Positions 8,054 through 17,405 of a stretch of DNA of 64,000 nt are shown piece by piece. The notes beneath the pieces were generated by a model. The model searched no databases. It was not told the DNA's origin and was given only the letters and a program-made list of their open reading frames with translations. Both the position numbers and the translations under genes were made by a program. The stretch is from the NCBI RefSeq assembly GCF_009711265.1, contig NZ_WMII01000007.1, positions 147,685 through 211,684 on the forward strand. Direction: 5' to 3'. The stretch comes from Paracoccus shanxieyensis (GTDB taxonomy: Bacteria > Pseudomonadota > Alphaproteobacteria > Rhodobacterales > Rhodobacteraceae). How positions within the stretch are numbered: position 1 is the stretch's first letter; each line of letters begins with the position of its first letter.

Positions 8054-9460
8054 ATGCTTCTGCTTATTGGTGGCTTTCTTCTGCTGATGATCGTCGGGGT
8101 GCCGGTTGCGGTGTCGATGGCGGTGTCGTCCTTGGCCTATCTTCTGGTCTATAACGTCGCGCCCGATATCGTGGCCGCGCAGCGCATGATCGCGGGGGTG
8201 GAAAGCTTTCCGCTGATCGCCGTGCCGTTCTTTATCCTTGCCGGCAACCTGATGAACATCGCGGGCGTGACCGGGCGCATCTATCACTTTGCCCTGTCGC
8301 TGGTCGGCTGGATGAAGGGCGGTCTGGCGCAGGTCAACATCATCGGTTCGGTCGTGTTCTCGGGCATGTCGGGCACGGCGCTGGCCGACGCGGCGGGCAT
8401 CGGCACGATCGAGATCAAGGCGATGAAGGATCACGGCTACCCGGTCGAGGCCGCCGTGGGCGTCACCGCCGCATCGGCTACGCTGGGGCCGATCTTTCCG
8501 CCGTCGCTGCCTTTCGTCATCTATGGCATGATGGCCAATGCCTCGATCGGGGCGCTGTTCATGGCGGGGATCCTGCCGGGCATCGTCATGACGGTGCTGA
8601 TGATGCTGACCGTCTGGATCTTTGCCCGCCGCAAGGGCTGGGGCAGCGATACGCCCTTCGAGCTGCGCCAGCTGATGGGGGCCGGGCTTGAGGTGGTGAT
8701 CGTGCTGTGCTTCCCGCTGGCGGTCTATCTGATGATCATGGCGGGGCTGTCGATCAACATCGCGGTGCTGATCGCGCTGGCCGCACTGATCGCCGCCGAC
8801 TGGTATTTCGACTGGCACGCCGTCATGGCGCTGATGGCCCCGGTGCTGCTGATCGGCGGCATGACGATGGGCTGGTTCACCCCCACCGAGGCCGCTGTCG
8901 CCGCCGTGCTGTGGTCGCTGTTTCTGGGACTGGTGCGGTATCGGACCATGACCTTCCGCACGCTTGCCAAGGCCAGCTTCGACACCATCGAGACCACGGC
9001 ATCCGTGCTGTTCATCGTCACCGCCGCGTCGATCTTTGCCTGGCTGCTGACGGTGTCGCAGGCGGCGGCGCTGTTTGCCGATTTCATGTTCTCGCTGACC
9101 GACAACTGGTGGACCTTCCTGATCATCGTCAACATCATCCTGCTGATCGTCGGCGCGTTTCTGGACACCATTGCCGCCATCTCGATCCTTGTGCCGATCC
9201 TGATGCCGGTGGCGGCGAAATACGGCGTCGATCCGGTGCATATGGGCGTCATCGTCACGCTGAACCTGATGATCGGGCTTCTGACGCCTCCGGTGGGGAT
9301 GGTGCTGTTCGTGCTGGCGCGAATATCCAAGATGTCGGTCGAACGCACGGCGCTGGCGATCCTGCCATGGATGATCCCGCTGTTCGTGGCGCTGCTGCTG
9401 ATCACCTTTATTCCCGCCCTGACGCTGTGGCTGCCGACGCAGCTTGGCCTGATCCGCTAG
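8054..9460 (+). CDS. dctM: TRAP transporter large permease (DctM family)
   Basis: This 468-residue sodium-coupled permease forms the transport path of the TRAP system in the inner membrane. It is hydrophobic throughout, with the repeated DctM motifs: MSGTALADAAGIGTIEIKAM near residue 115, SATLGPIFPPSLPFVIYGMM near 150, and PPVGMVLFVLARIS near the end. It is slightly longer than the typical 425-440 residues because of a hydrophobic insert in the middle. It is ten bases upstream of idnD, so uptake and catabolism are probably co-transcribed. Confidence 0.9.
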   Translation: MLLLIGGFLLLMIVGVPVAVSMAVSSLAYLLVYNVAPDIVAAQRMIAGVESFPLIAVPFFILAGNLMNIAGVTGRIYHFALSLVGWMKGGLAQVNIIGSVVFSGMSGTALADAAGIGTIEIKAMKDHGYPVEAAVGVTAASATLGPIFPPSLPFVIYGMMANASIGALFMAGILPGIVMTVLMMLTVWIFARRKGWGSDTPFELRQLMGAGLEVVIVLCFPLAVYLMIMAGLSINIAVLIALAALIAADWYFDWHAVMALMAPVLLIGGMTMGWFTPTEAAVAAVLWSLFLGLVRYRTMTFRTLAKASFDTIETTASVLFIVTAASIFAWLLTVSQAAALFADFMFSLTDNWWTFLIIVNIILLIVGAFLDTIAAISILVPILMPVAAKYGVDPVHMGVIVTLNLMIGLLTPPVGMVLFVLARISKMSVERTALAILPWMIPLFVALLLITFIPALTLWLPTQLGLIR

Positions 9461-9470
9461 GAGCGCGCGC

Positions 9471-10523
9471 ATGAAAACCCGTGTAGCCCGGCTTTACGCC
9501 GCCCATGATCTGCGCGTCGAGCAGCAGGAGGTGCCGACCCCCGGTCCCGGTCAGGTGCTGCTGGCGATGGAGGCGGGCGGCATCTGCGGCTCGGACCTGC
9601 ATTACTATCACGATGGCGGCTTCGGCCCGGTCCGGGTGCGTGAGCCGATCATCTCGGGGCATGAGGCATCGGGGCGGGTGGTGTCCGGGGGCGATCTGCC
9701 GCCCGGCACGCTGGTCGCGGTCAGCCCCTCGCAGCCCTGCGGGTCGTGCGACTATTGCGCCAAGGGGCTGCCGATCCATTGTCTGGACATGCATTTCATC
9801 GGCAGCGCCATGCGGCTGCCGCATGAACAGGGAATGTTCCGCGATCTGTTCGTGGTCGATGCCGCTCAGATCCACGCGCTGCCCGACACCGCCACACCGG
9901 GCGAGGCCGCCTGCGCCGAACCGCTGGCCGTCTGCCTGCATGCCGTGGCGCAGGCGCGCGATCTGCTGCCCGACCTGTCCGCGCTGCGGGTGATGGTGAC
10001 GGGCGCGGGCCCCATCGGCCTTCTGGTGCTGGCGGCGCTGCGCCATGCGGGGGCGCGCGATGTCATCGTCACCGACCTGACCGATGCCGCGCTGGCGCGG
10101 GCGCGTCAGATGGGGGCAGGGGCCACGATCAACGTCGCCACCGACGCGGCGGGGCTTGAGCCCTTGGGCAAGGACAAGGGCCGGATCGACCTGATCTTCG
10201 ATTGCTCGGCCGCCGGTCCCGCCCTGCGCGCGGCCTTCGCGGCCATCCGCCCGCGCGGCACGATCATTCAGGTCGGCGTCACCGGCGACATCACCATCCC
10301 GCTGAATGCGCTGGTGGGCAAAGAGGTGACATGGCGCGGCTCGCAACGCTTCCATGCCGAATTTCCGCTGGCGGTCGATCTGATCGGCAGCCGCGCCATC
10401 GACGTGCGCCCCATCATCAGCCACAGCCTGCCGCTGGATCAGGCGGTTGCGGCCTTCGAGATGGCATCGGACCGCAGCATCGCCTGCAAAGTGCAACTGA
10501 CCTTCGCCGGAGAAAAGGCATGA
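9471..10523 (+). CDS. idnD: L-idonate 5-dehydrogenase (zinc-type MDR family)
   Basis: This 350-residue cytosolic enzyme is predicted to oxidise L-idonate to 5-keto-D-gluconate with NAD(P)+. It shows the zinc-dependent medium-chain dehydrogenase pattern: GGICGSDLHYYHDGG with the catalytic cysteine, GHEASG, the four-cysteine structural zinc loop PCGSCDYCAKGLPIHC, and a Rossmann motif VTGAGPIGLLVLAA. The segment MHFIGSAMRLPHEQG and the end KVQLTF closely resemble E. coli IdnD. A GGAG site lies at the dctM-idnD junction. The stop overlaps the uxuA start (ATGA). A relaxed aldonate specificity is possible. Confidence 0.82.
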   Translation: MKTRVARLYAAHDLRVEQQEVPTPGPGQVLLAMEAGGICGSDLHYYHDGGFGPVRVREPIISGHEASGRVVSGGDLPPGTLVAVSPSQPCGSCDYCAKGLPIHCLDMHFIGSAMRLPHEQGMFRDLFVVDAAQIHALPDTATPGEAACAEPLAVCLHAVAQARDLLPDLSALRVMVTGAGPIGLLVLAALRHAGARDVIVTDLTDAALARARQMGAGATINVATDAAGLEPLGKDKGRIDLIFDCSAAGPALRAAFAAIRPRGTIIQVGVTGDITIPLNALVGKEVTWRGSQRFHAEFPLAVDLIGSRAIDVRPIISHSLPLDQAVAAFEMASDRSIACKVQLTFAGEKA

Positions 10524-11719
10524 GACATACATGGCGCTGGTTCGGCCCCGTGGACAAGGTGACGGTGACGGACGCGCTGCAAGCGGGCGTGCAGGGCATC
10601 GTCACCGCCCTGCATCACGTCCCCACCGGGCAGGCATGGACCATTGAGGGCATTCGCCAACGTCAGGCCGAGGTGCAGGCCGGCGGGCTGGCATGGGAGG
10701 TGGTGGAAAGCATCCCCGTGTCCGAAGACATCAAGACCCAGACCGGCGACTGGCGCGACCATATCGCGAACTGGCAGACGACGCTGCGGCATCTGGCGCA
10801 ATGCGGCATCCGCACGGTGTGCTATAACTTCATGCCGGTTCTGGACTGGACGCGCACCGATCTGCGCTGGGAAACCCATCAGCGCGCCCGCGCCATGCGC
10901 TTCGATCTGGTGGATTTCGTGGCCTTCGATCTGCATATCCTGAAACGGCCCGCTGCCGCCGAAGACTATCCCCAGCCCTTGCAGGCCGAAGCCGCCCGCC
11001 GTTTTGCCGACATGACCGACGACCGCATCGCCCAGCTTGGCCGCAATGTCGGTGCGGGTCTGCCCGGATCGGCGGATGGCTATTCCCTGCCGCAACTGCT
11101 GGAAAGGCTGCGGTCGTATCAGGGCATCGACGCGGGCCGCCTGCGCGGCAATCTGGTCGATTTCCTTGCCGCCGTGGTGCCCGTCGCCGAAGAGGTCGGC
11201 ATCAATATCTGCGCCCATCCCGACGATCCGCCATGGCCGCTGCTGGGCCTGCCGCGGATCCTGTCCACGCAGGCGGATTACGCGCATATGCTGGGGCAGG
11301 TGAACTCTCGCGCTTCGGGGGTGACGCTGTGTTCGGGCTCGCTGGGGGCGCGGGCCGACAATGACCTGCCCGCGATTGCCCGCGCCTTTGCCGACCGCAT
11401 CCATTTCGTGCATCTGCGCAATGTTACGCGCGACGCCGACACGTTGCCCTGTTCCTTCTTTGAAGATGAGCATCTGGCGGGCGGCACCGATATGGTTCAG
11501 GTCATCGCGGCGCTGCTGACCGAGGAAAAGCGCCGCCGCGACGAAGGCCGCGCCGATCACCAGATCCCCATGCGCCCCGATCACGGGCAGGAAATCCTTG
11601 ATGACCTGACGCGCGGCGCTCAGCCCGGCTATCCGGCCATCGGTCGCCTGAAGGGGCTGGCCGAACTGCGCGGCATCGAAGCCGCTTTGTCCCACCCGCA
11701 ACGGGGTATCTTCGCATGA
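10520..11719 (+). CDS. uxuA: Mannonate dehydratase
   Basis: This 399-residue enzyme dehydrates D-mannonate to 2-keto-3-deoxy-D-gluconate. It is a metal-dependent TIM-barrel protein; characteristic UxuA segments are MRHTWRWFGPVDKVTV at the N-terminus, YNFMPVLDWTRTDL near residue 110, NICAHPDDPPWPLLGLPRI near 235, HLRNVTRD and MRPDHGQEI. Length matches the family. The ATG was chosen because it overlaps the idnD stop as ATGA and gives the conserved N-terminus. It lies between idnD and the mannonate oxidoreductase gene, consistent with a fructuronate-mannonate-KDG branch. Confidence 0.93.
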   Translation: MRHTWRWFGPVDKVTVTDALQAGVQGIVTALHHVPTGQAWTIEGIRQRQAEVQAGGLAWEVVESIPVSEDIKTQTGDWRDHIANWQTTLRHLAQCGIRTVCYNFMPVLDWTRTDLRWETHQRARAMRFDLVDFVAFDLHILKRPAAAEDYPQPLQAEAARRFADMTDDRIAQLGRNVGAGLPGSADGYSLPQLLERLRSYQGIDAGRLRGNLVDFLAAVVPVAEEVGINICAHPDDPPWPLLGLPRILSTQADYAHMLGQVNSRASGVTLCSGSLGARADNDLPAIARAFADRIHFVHLRNVTRDADTLPCSFFEDEHLAGGTDMVQVIAALLTEEKRRRDEGRADHQIPMRPDHGQEILDDLTRGAQPGYPAIGRLKGLAELRGIEAALSHPQRGIFA

Positions 11720-13122
11720 CCTTGAACGCCACGACATCCTTGCCCGCCCATGTGCAGCGCCCCGCCTATCCGCGCGACGAACTGCGCCCCGGCATCCTGC
11801 ATCTTGGGCTTGGCGCGTTTCACCGCGCGCATCAGGCGGTCTATACCGATGACGCGCTGAACGCGGATTTCGGCCCTTGGGGCATCGTCGCGGTCAATCT
11901 GCGCAGCCCGAAGCCGGTGCAGGATCTGCAGGCGCAGGACGGGCTGTTTTCCGTCGTCACGCGCAGCGCCGATGGCGACAGCGCCCGCGTCATCGGCGCG
12001 ACCTGCGACTGGGCCTGTGCCGCCGAGGATCCCGATGCCGTGCTGGCGCATCTGGCCGATGCCCGCATCCGCATCGTGACGCTGACCGTGACGGAAAAGG
12101 CCTATGGGCTGGATCCCGACACCGGCGGGCTGGACCATGCGCATCCTTCGGTCGCGGCGGATCTGCAGCATCCCGAACGTCCGACCGGCCCGATCGGCTG
12201 GCTGGTCGAGGGGCTGCGTCTGCGCCGCGACGCGGGCACCGCGCCCTTCACGGTGCTGTGCTGTGACAACCTGCCCTCGAACGGGCGGGTGGTGCGGCGG
12301 CTGGTGCTGGAACTGGCCGAGGCGCGCGATCCGGCCCTTGCGGAATGGATCGCGGATCATGTGGCCTTCCCGTGCAGCATGGTCGACCGCATCGTGCCTG
12401 CCGCGACCGATGACACCCGCGCCCGCGCGGCGGCCCTGCTGGGCACGCAGGACGCGCTGGCGATCGAGACCGAGCCCTTCATCCAATGGGTGATCGAGGA
12501 TCGGTTTCCGCAAGGCCGCCCCGACTGGCAGGCGGGCGGCGCGGTGTTTGCCAGCAAGGTCGAACCCTATGAAAAGATGAAGCTGCGGCTGCTGAACGGT
12601 GCGCATACGCTGATCGCGCATCTGGGGGTGCTGAACGGGCTGGAGCATGTGCGCGACGTGATGGCCGTGCCCCAGCTTGCCGCGCTGGCGCGGGCGCATA
12701 TGGCGGCGGCGGTGCAGACGCTGGACCCGGTGCCGGGGATTGATCTGGACGCCTATATGGACGACCTGATCGCGCGCTTTGCCAATCCCGCGATTGCGCA
12801 TCGCAATCTGCAGATCGCCATGGACACGACGCAGAAGCTGCCGCAGCGCCTGCTGTCGCCTGCCGTGGATGCGCTGGCCGCAGGTGACGATGCGGCGGCC
12901 TTTGCCCGCGCCGTCGGCATCTGGATCGCCGCGCTGAAACATCGCGGCGAGGCGGACGACCCGCGCAAGGACGATCTGATCGCGGCGGTGCAGGCCATGC
13001 CGGAGGGGGATGCCTCGGCCCCGTTTTTCGCCATTCCGGGGCTGTTTCCGCAGGCGCTGTCCGGCAATCGCGACTGGCGCGACCGGGTGAACGCCGCCAT
13101 CGCCGAATGGAGCCGCGCATGA
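11716..13122 (+). CDS. uxuB: Fructuronate reductase / D-mannonate oxidoreductase (mannitol dehydrogenase family)
   Basis: This 468-residue long-chain polyol dehydrogenase is predicted to reduce D-fructuronate to D-mannonate with NADH, supplying UxuA. The N-terminal nucleotide-binding segment ILHLGLGAFHRAHQAVY, the CCDNLPSNGRVV segment, and the catalytic stretch KMKLRLLNGAHTLIAHLG identify the family. Tagaturonate or mannitol activity cannot be excluded. Start and stop overlap both neighbours by four bases (ATGA), so uxuA-uxuB and the next dehydrogenase are translationally coupled. Confidence 0.88.
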   Translation: MTLNATTSLPAHVQRPAYPRDELRPGILHLGLGAFHRAHQAVYTDDALNADFGPWGIVAVNLRSPKPVQDLQAQDGLFSVVTRSADGDSARVIGATCDWACAAEDPDAVLAHLADARIRIVTLTVTEKAYGLDPDTGGLDHAHPSVAADLQHPERPTGPIGWLVEGLRLRRDAGTAPFTVLCCDNLPSNGRVVRRLVLELAEARDPALAEWIADHVAFPCSMVDRIVPAATDDTRARAAALLGTQDALAIETEPFIQWVIEDRFPQGRPDWQAGGAVFASKVEPYEKMKLRLLNGAHTLIAHLGVLNGLEHVRDVMAVPQLAALARAHMAAAVQTLDPVPGIDLDAYMDDLIARFANPAIAHRNLQIAMDTTQKLPQRLLSPAVDALAAGDDAAAFARAVGIWIAALKHRGEADDPRKDDLIAAVQAMPEGDASAPFFAIPGLFPQALSGNRDWRDRVNAAIAEWSRA

Positions 13123-14120
13123 AGGCCCTGATCTGCAATCAACCGGGCGAGCTGGCACTGATCGACCGCCCCGATCCCGAACCGGCGGCGGGCGAGGTGC
13201 TGGTCCGCATCCGCCATGTCGGCATCTGCGGCACGGATTTCCACATCTTCGGCGGCAAGCATCCGTTTCTGGAGTATCCCCGCGTCATGGGCCACGAACT
13301 GTCGGGCACGGTCGAGGCGGCGCCCGAAGGCAGCGATCTGCAGCCGGGCGATCCGGTCTATATCGTGCCCTATCTGTCCTGCGGCGATTGTCAGGCCTGC
13401 CGCATCGGGCTGACCAATGCCTGCCGCAATATCCGCGTGCTGGGCGTGCATACCGACGGGGGCATGGCCGAACGCATCTCGGTCCCGGCGCAGAATGTCA
13501 TCCCGACCGGCGGCATCGCGCTGCGCGACGCCGCGATGATCGAGTTTCTGGCCATTGGCGCGCATGGCGTGTCGCGCGGACATATCGCCGCGCATGACCG
13601 GGTGCTGGTGACCGGGGCCGGACCCATCGGCATGTCGGCGATCATCTTTGCCAAGGCGCGCGGCGCGCATGTCACGGTGATGGACACGCGCGAGGATCGG
13701 CTGGCCTTCGCCACCGGCGGTCTGGGCGCGGATGCCAGTGTCATCGCCACCAGCGATCAGGCCGATGCGCTGGCGCGGGGCGACGGTTTCGACGTGGTGA
13801 TCGACGCCACCGGGGTCGCCGCGCCGATGATGCGCGGCTTCGACTTTCTGGCGCATGGCGCGCGCTATGTGCTGTTATCCGTCGTGCGGCAAGAGATCTC
13901 GTTCTCGGACCCCGAGTTTCACAAGCGCGAGGCGACGCTGATTGCCAGCCGTAACGCGCTGCCTGCCGATTTCGCCGAGGTGGTCGCGCAGATGCAGGCC
14001 GGCCATGTGCCGACCGAGGCGTTGAATACCCATCGCGGCCCGATCCGCGACGGGGTCGACCTGTTCAAGGAGTGGTCGCGCCCCGAGGCGGGCGTGATCA
14101 AGGCCATTCTTGATGTCTAA
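13119..14120 (+). CDS. Zinc-type dehydrogenase resembling L-galactonate/L-gulonate 5-dehydrogenase
   Basis: This 333-residue medium-chain dehydrogenase has catalytic zinc motifs HVGICGTDFHIFGG and GHELSG, the structural zinc loop SCGDCQACRIGLTNAC and Rossmann motif VTGAGPIGMSA. The C-terminal region FSDPEFHKREATLIASRNAL closely resembles E. coli LgoD (YjjN), which oxidises L-galactonate to D-tagaturonate. In this context it could also act on L-gulonate, giving D-fructuronate, the substrate of UxuB. The ATG at 13119 overlaps the uxuB stop; an upstream ATG at 13107 lies inside uxuB. The substrate is inferred from homology recall and context. Confidence 0.8.
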   Translation: MKALICNQPGELALIDRPDPEPAAGEVLVRIRHVGICGTDFHIFGGKHPFLEYPRVMGHELSGTVEAAPEGSDLQPGDPVYIVPYLSCGDCQACRIGLTNACRNIRVLGVHTDGGMAERISVPAQNVIPTGGIALRDAAMIEFLAIGAHGVSRGHIAAHDRVLVTGAGPIGMSAIIFAKARGAHVTVMDTREDRLAFATGGLGADASVIATSDQADALARGDGFDVVIDATGVAAPMMRGFDFLAHGARYVLLSVVRQEISFSDPEFHKREATLIASRNALPADFAEVVAQMQAGHVPTEALNTHRGPIRDGVDLFKEWSRPEAGVIKAILDV

Positions 14121-14162
14121 GGACCCCATTTCCAAGGCCCCCATTAGTAAGGATCGCCAGCC

Positions 14163-15692
14163 ATGACCGCGCCAGCCATCATCCGCCTGCGCCCGCAAGA
14201 CGATGTCGTGATCGCCACGACAGCCATTCCGGCAGGCACCGAACTGCCAACCGAGGGCGTGACGACGCAAGACGACATTCCCCCCGGCCACAAGATCGCC
14301 ACGCGCGCGATTTCTGCCGGGCAGGCGGTGCGACGGTATAACCAGATCATCGGTCTGGCCTCGCAGGATATTGCGGCGGGGGCGCATATCCATGTCCACA
14401 ACCTTGCGATGACCGATGTGCAGATGGACCATGCCATCGGCGCGGACGCCCATCCGACGCCGCAGGTTGCCGAACCCGCGACGTTCATGGGCTATCGCCG
14501 CGCCAATGGGCAGGTGGCAACGCGCAACTATATCGGCATCATCTCTTCGGTGAATTGCTCGGCGCGGGTGGTGCGGCTGATCGCCGATCATTTCCGCCGC
14601 GACATCCGCCCCGAGGCCCTGGCGGATTTCCCGAATGTCGATGGCGTCGTGGCGCTGACCCATGGCATCGGCTGCGCGGTCGACAGCAAAAGCGAGTCGA
14701 TGGATATCGTGCGCCGCACCATGTCGGGCTTTGCCGTGCATCCGAATTTCGCCGCCGTCCTGTTCATCGGCCTTGGCTGCGAGACGAACCAGATCAATGA
14801 GATCATGACCTCGCGCGGGTTGGCCGAGGGCAAGACGCTGAAGGCCTTTACCATTCAGGATCAGGGCGGCACGCAAAAGACCATTCAGCACGGCATCGAC
14901 CAGATCACCGCGATGCTGGCCACGGCGAATGCCGTCACGCGCGAACCCATCCCGGTGTCAGAGCTGGTGGTCGGGCTGCAATGCGGCGGTTCGGACGGCT
15001 ATTCCGGCATCACCGCGAACCCGGCGCTGGGACATGCCGTCGATCTGCTGGTCGCGCATGGCGGCACCGCGATCCTGTCCGAGACGCCCGAGATCTATGG
15101 CGCCGAACATCTGCTGACCCGCCGGGCCGAAACGCCCGAGATCGGCGAAAAGCTGATCGCCCGCATCGACTGGTGGAAAGAGCACACCGCCCGCAGCGGG
15201 GCCGAGATGAACAACAACCCCTCGGCCGGGAACAAGGCGGGCGGGCTGACCACCATTCTTGAGAAATCGCTGGGCGCGGTGGCCAAGGCCGGCACGACCA
15301 ATCTGCGCGGCGTCTATGAATATGCCGAACCCGTCACCGAACACGGCATGGTCTTCATGGACAGCCCCGGCTATGACCCGGTGTCCGCGACGGGGCAGGT
15401 GGCCTCGGGGGCGAACCTGATCTGCTTTACCACCGGGCGCGGCTCGGCCTTTGGCTGCGTGCCCGCGCCGTCGCTGAAATTCTCGACCAATACCGCGACA
15501 TGGCTGCGCCAGACCGAGGACATGGATCTGAACTGCGGCAGCATCATCGATGGCGAGGCCACGATCGAGGAACTGGGCGAGGTGATCTTTCAGATGATGA
15601 TCGACTGCGCCTCGGGGCGGAAATCGAAATCCGAGGAACATGGGTATGGGCAGGATGAATTCGTGCCCTGGCAGATCGGCGTGGTTACCTGA
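14163..15692 (+). CDS. uxaA: Altronate dehydratase
   Basis: This 509-residue enzyme dehydrates D-altronate to 2-keto-3-deoxy-D-gluconate. It has an N-terminal SAF domain (about residues 1-95) followed by the long UxaA/GarD catalytic region. Family landmarks are RANGQVATRNYIGIISSVNC near 120, LTHGIGC near 165, GLQCGGSDGYSGITANPALG near 285 and MDSPGYDPVSATGQVASGAN near 400. Galactarate dehydratase is a close paralogue; altronate is preferred because the neighbours are hexuronate enzymes. It begins 42 bp after the previous gene and closes the operon ahead of a strong bidirectional terminator. No isomerase (uxaC) or KDG kinase/aldolase is in the window. Confidence 0.88.
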   Translation: MTAPAIIRLRPQDDVVIATTAIPAGTELPTEGVTTQDDIPPGHKIATRAISAGQAVRRYNQIIGLASQDIAAGAHIHVHNLAMTDVQMDHAIGADAHPTPQVAEPATFMGYRRANGQVATRNYIGIISSVNCSARVVRLIADHFRRDIRPEALADFPNVDGVVALTHGIGCAVDSKSESMDIVRRTMSGFAVHPNFAAVLFIGLGCETNQINEIMTSRGLAEGKTLKAFTIQDQGGTQKTIQHGIDQITAMLATANAVTREPIPVSELVVGLQCGGSDGYSGITANPALGHAVDLLVAHGGTAILSETPEIYGAEHLLTRRAETPEIGEKLIARIDWWKEHTARSGAEMNNNPSAGNKAGGLTTILEKSLGAVAKAGTTNLRGVYEYAEPVTEHGMVFMDSPGYDPVSATGQVASGANLICFTTGRGSAFGCVPAPSLKFSTNTATWLRQTEDMDLNCGSIIDGEATIEELGEVIFQMMIDCASGRKSKSEEHGYGQDEFVPWQIGVVT

Positions 15693-15706
15693 TTGCAGGC
15701 GTCGCA

Positions 15707-15732
15707 GGTGAGTATTTGGGGAACAGAGAAGG
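15707..15732 (+). repeat. Dispersed GTATTT motif, copy 1
   Basis: GGTGAGTATTTGGGGAACAG, continuing to AGAAGG, lies just after uxaA. It matches four other intergenic copies in this window sharing the core G-GTATTT-(n2-4)-AA-C-A-GA. Confidence 0.4.
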
Positions 15733-15780
15733 CCGGAGGCTTGCGCGCGGGATGATGGCGTGACCGGCGTTCAATGAAAA

Positions 15781-15815
15781 ACCGCGCCCTCGGTCAGGGG
15801 GGCGCGGTCTTTCTT
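15781..15815. terminator. Bidirectional terminator between uxaA and dctA
   Basis: ACCGCGCCC (15781-15789) pairs with GGGCGCGGT (15800-15808) and is followed by CTTTCTTT on the plus strand. An A-run precedes the stem, so the minus strand also ends in TTTTT. It separates the convergent uxaA and dctA genes. Confidence 0.8.
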
Positions 15816-15835
15816 TGGCCTCGGGTGACTGTCGA

Positions 15836-17203
15836 TCAGTCGGCGCTGGCTTCGCCCAGACGCAGGCCCGAGGGGGCGTGGTCCAGCTCGGTCACCGGAC
15901 GGGCGGTGCCCTGCGGACGGCCAGCCATGGCGGCGTCGAACTTTTCGCGGTCCAGCGCGCCTTCCCAGCGGCTGACCACGACGGTGGCCACGGCGTTGCC
16001 GATGAAGTTGGTGATCGAGCGGCATTCCGACATGAAGCGGTCCACACCAAGGATCAGCGCCATGCCCGCGACCGGAACTGTCGGCACGACCGACAGGGTG
16101 GCTGCCAGCGTGATGAAGCCCGCGCCGGTCACACCCGCAGCACCTTTCGAGGACAGCATGGCGACCAGCAGAAGCAGGATCTGCTGTTCCAGCGACAGGT
16201 GGGTGTTCGTGGCCTGAGCGATGAACAGCGCCGCCAGCGTCATGTAGATGTTGGTGCCGTCAAGGTTGAACGAATAGCCGGTGGGAACGACCAGACCGAC
16301 GACCGAACGCTTGCAGCCCGCTTTCTCCATCTTCTCCATCAGCGAGGGCAGCGCGGATTCCGAGGAAGAGGTGCCCAGAACCAGCAGCAGCTCGGCCTTG
16401 AGATACGAGATCAGCCGGAAGATCGAGAAGCCGTTGAGCATGCAGACCGTGCCCAGAATGACGATCACGAAAAGCGCCGAAGTCAGGTAGAACGTGCCGA
16501 CCAGCGCCGCCAGATTGACGATCGAGGCGATGCCGTATTTGCCGATGGTGAAGGCGAAGGCCCCGAAGGCGCCGATCGGAGCGGCCTTCATCAGGATGTC
16601 GACCACGCGGAAGATGGCAAGGCTGAGCGTCTCGAACAGGCTGACGACGGGTTTCGCCTTTTCGCCGATCAGGATCAGGCTGATGCCGAACAGGATCGCG
16701 ACGAACAGCACTTGCAGGATGTTGCCCTCGACAAAGGCCGAAACCAGCGTCGTCGGGATGATGTCCATGACAAAGCCTGTGAGCGAGGTCTCATGCGCCT
16801 TTTCGGTATAGGTCGCGACCTTGCTGGCATCCAGCGTTGCCGGGTCGATATTCATGCCCGAACCGGGATGCACCACATTGGCCACGATCAGACCGACGAT
16901 CAGCGCCAGCGTCGAGAAGGTGAAGAAATAGGCGAAGGCCTTGCCCACGACCGAGCCGACGCCCTTCAGCGTGCCCATGCCCGCAAGGCCGGTCACGATG
17001 GTCAGAAAGATGACCGGGGCGATGATCATCTTGACCAGCTTGATGAAGGCGTCGCCCAGGGGCTTCAGCGCCTCGCCGGTCTGGGGATAGAAATGGCCGA
17101 TCAGCGCACCGGCGGCGATGGCGCACAGCACCTGAAAATACAGATGGCGATAGAACGGGCGATGGGCGTGGGGGGTCGGCTGTGCCGACGTATCGAGTTG
17201 CAT
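15836..17203 (-). CDS. dctA: C4-dicarboxylate:cation symporter DctA
   Basis: This 455-residue inner-membrane carrier of the DAACS family imports succinate, fumarate and malate. Family motifs are visible: [40 protein letters not shown] (the serine-rich hairpin), [20 protein letters not shown] and [14 protein letters not shown] near the end. The ATG at 17203 has a GGAGGAGG site nine bases upstream; an in-frame TTG five codons earlier overlaps that site and is rejected. It is divergent from dctB-dctD across a 202-bp region full of ATCCGCA repeats, so regulation by that pair is likely. Confidence 0.95.
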   Translation of the reverse strand: MQLDTSAQPTPHAHRPFYRHLYFQVLCAIAAGALIGHFYPQTGEALKPLGDAFIKLVKMIIAPVIFLTIVTGLAGMGTLKGVGSVVGKAFAYFFTFSTLALIVGLIVANVVHPGSGMNIDPATLDASKVATYTEKAHETSLTGFVMDIIPTTLVSAFVEGNILQVLFVAILFGISLILIGEKAKPVVSLFETLSLAIFRVVDILMKAAPIGAFGAFAFTIGKYGIASIVNLAALVGTFYLTSALFVIVILGTVCMLNGFSIFRLISYLKAELLLVLGTSSSESALPSLMEKMEKAGCKRSVVGLVVPTGYSFNLDGTNIYMTLAALFIAQATNTHLSLEQQILLLLVAMLSSKGAAGVTGAGFITLAATLSVVPTVPVAGMALILGVDRFMSECRSITNFIGNAVATVVVSRWEGALDREKFDAAMAGRPQGTARPVTELDHAPSGLRLGEASAD

Positions 17204-17308
17204 TGAGGCCTCCTCCAACCTGCGATGTTTGACCGGGGCAAATTAGGCGCAGTGCCGATGCGGGCCAAAAGCGGAATGCATAGCTGGAATGCGCTGTTTT
17301 CATGGGGA

Positions 17309-17380
17309 ATCCGCAAGGTTTGGCATGTTTCATTGTGTGGTTTTCCGCACATTGCGGATCTGATAGTGTGGGAATCCGCA
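17309..17380. promoter_or_regulatory. Candidate DctD upstream binding sites between dctA and dctB
   Basis: A near-palindrome TGTGTGGTTTTCCGCACA spans 17334-17351. ATCCGCA occurs at 17309-17315 and 17374-17380, with its complement TGCGGAT at 17353-17359. The pattern resembles paired regulator sites upstream of rhizobial dctA. No correctly spaced sigma-54 -24/-12 element was found between this block and dctA. Confidence 0.5.
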
Positions 17381-17405
17381 TGGTCTGGATGCAGAGGCGT
17401 CAGGG

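Noticed and set aside
7928..9472. A 514-codon minus-strand frame opposite dctM
   Set aside because: It is the shadow of a hydrophobic membrane protein, giving an H/R/Q-rich reading with no domain.
15815..17206. A 463-codon plus-strand frame through dctA
   Set aside because: It mirrors the DctA gene, is extremely rich in D, R, Q and H, and has no ribosome binding site or family match.
17204..17300. Possible sigma-54 promoter for dctA (CGGCAC ... TTTGC on the minus strand)
   Set aside because: The two parts are about five bases too far apart for a -24/-12 element.
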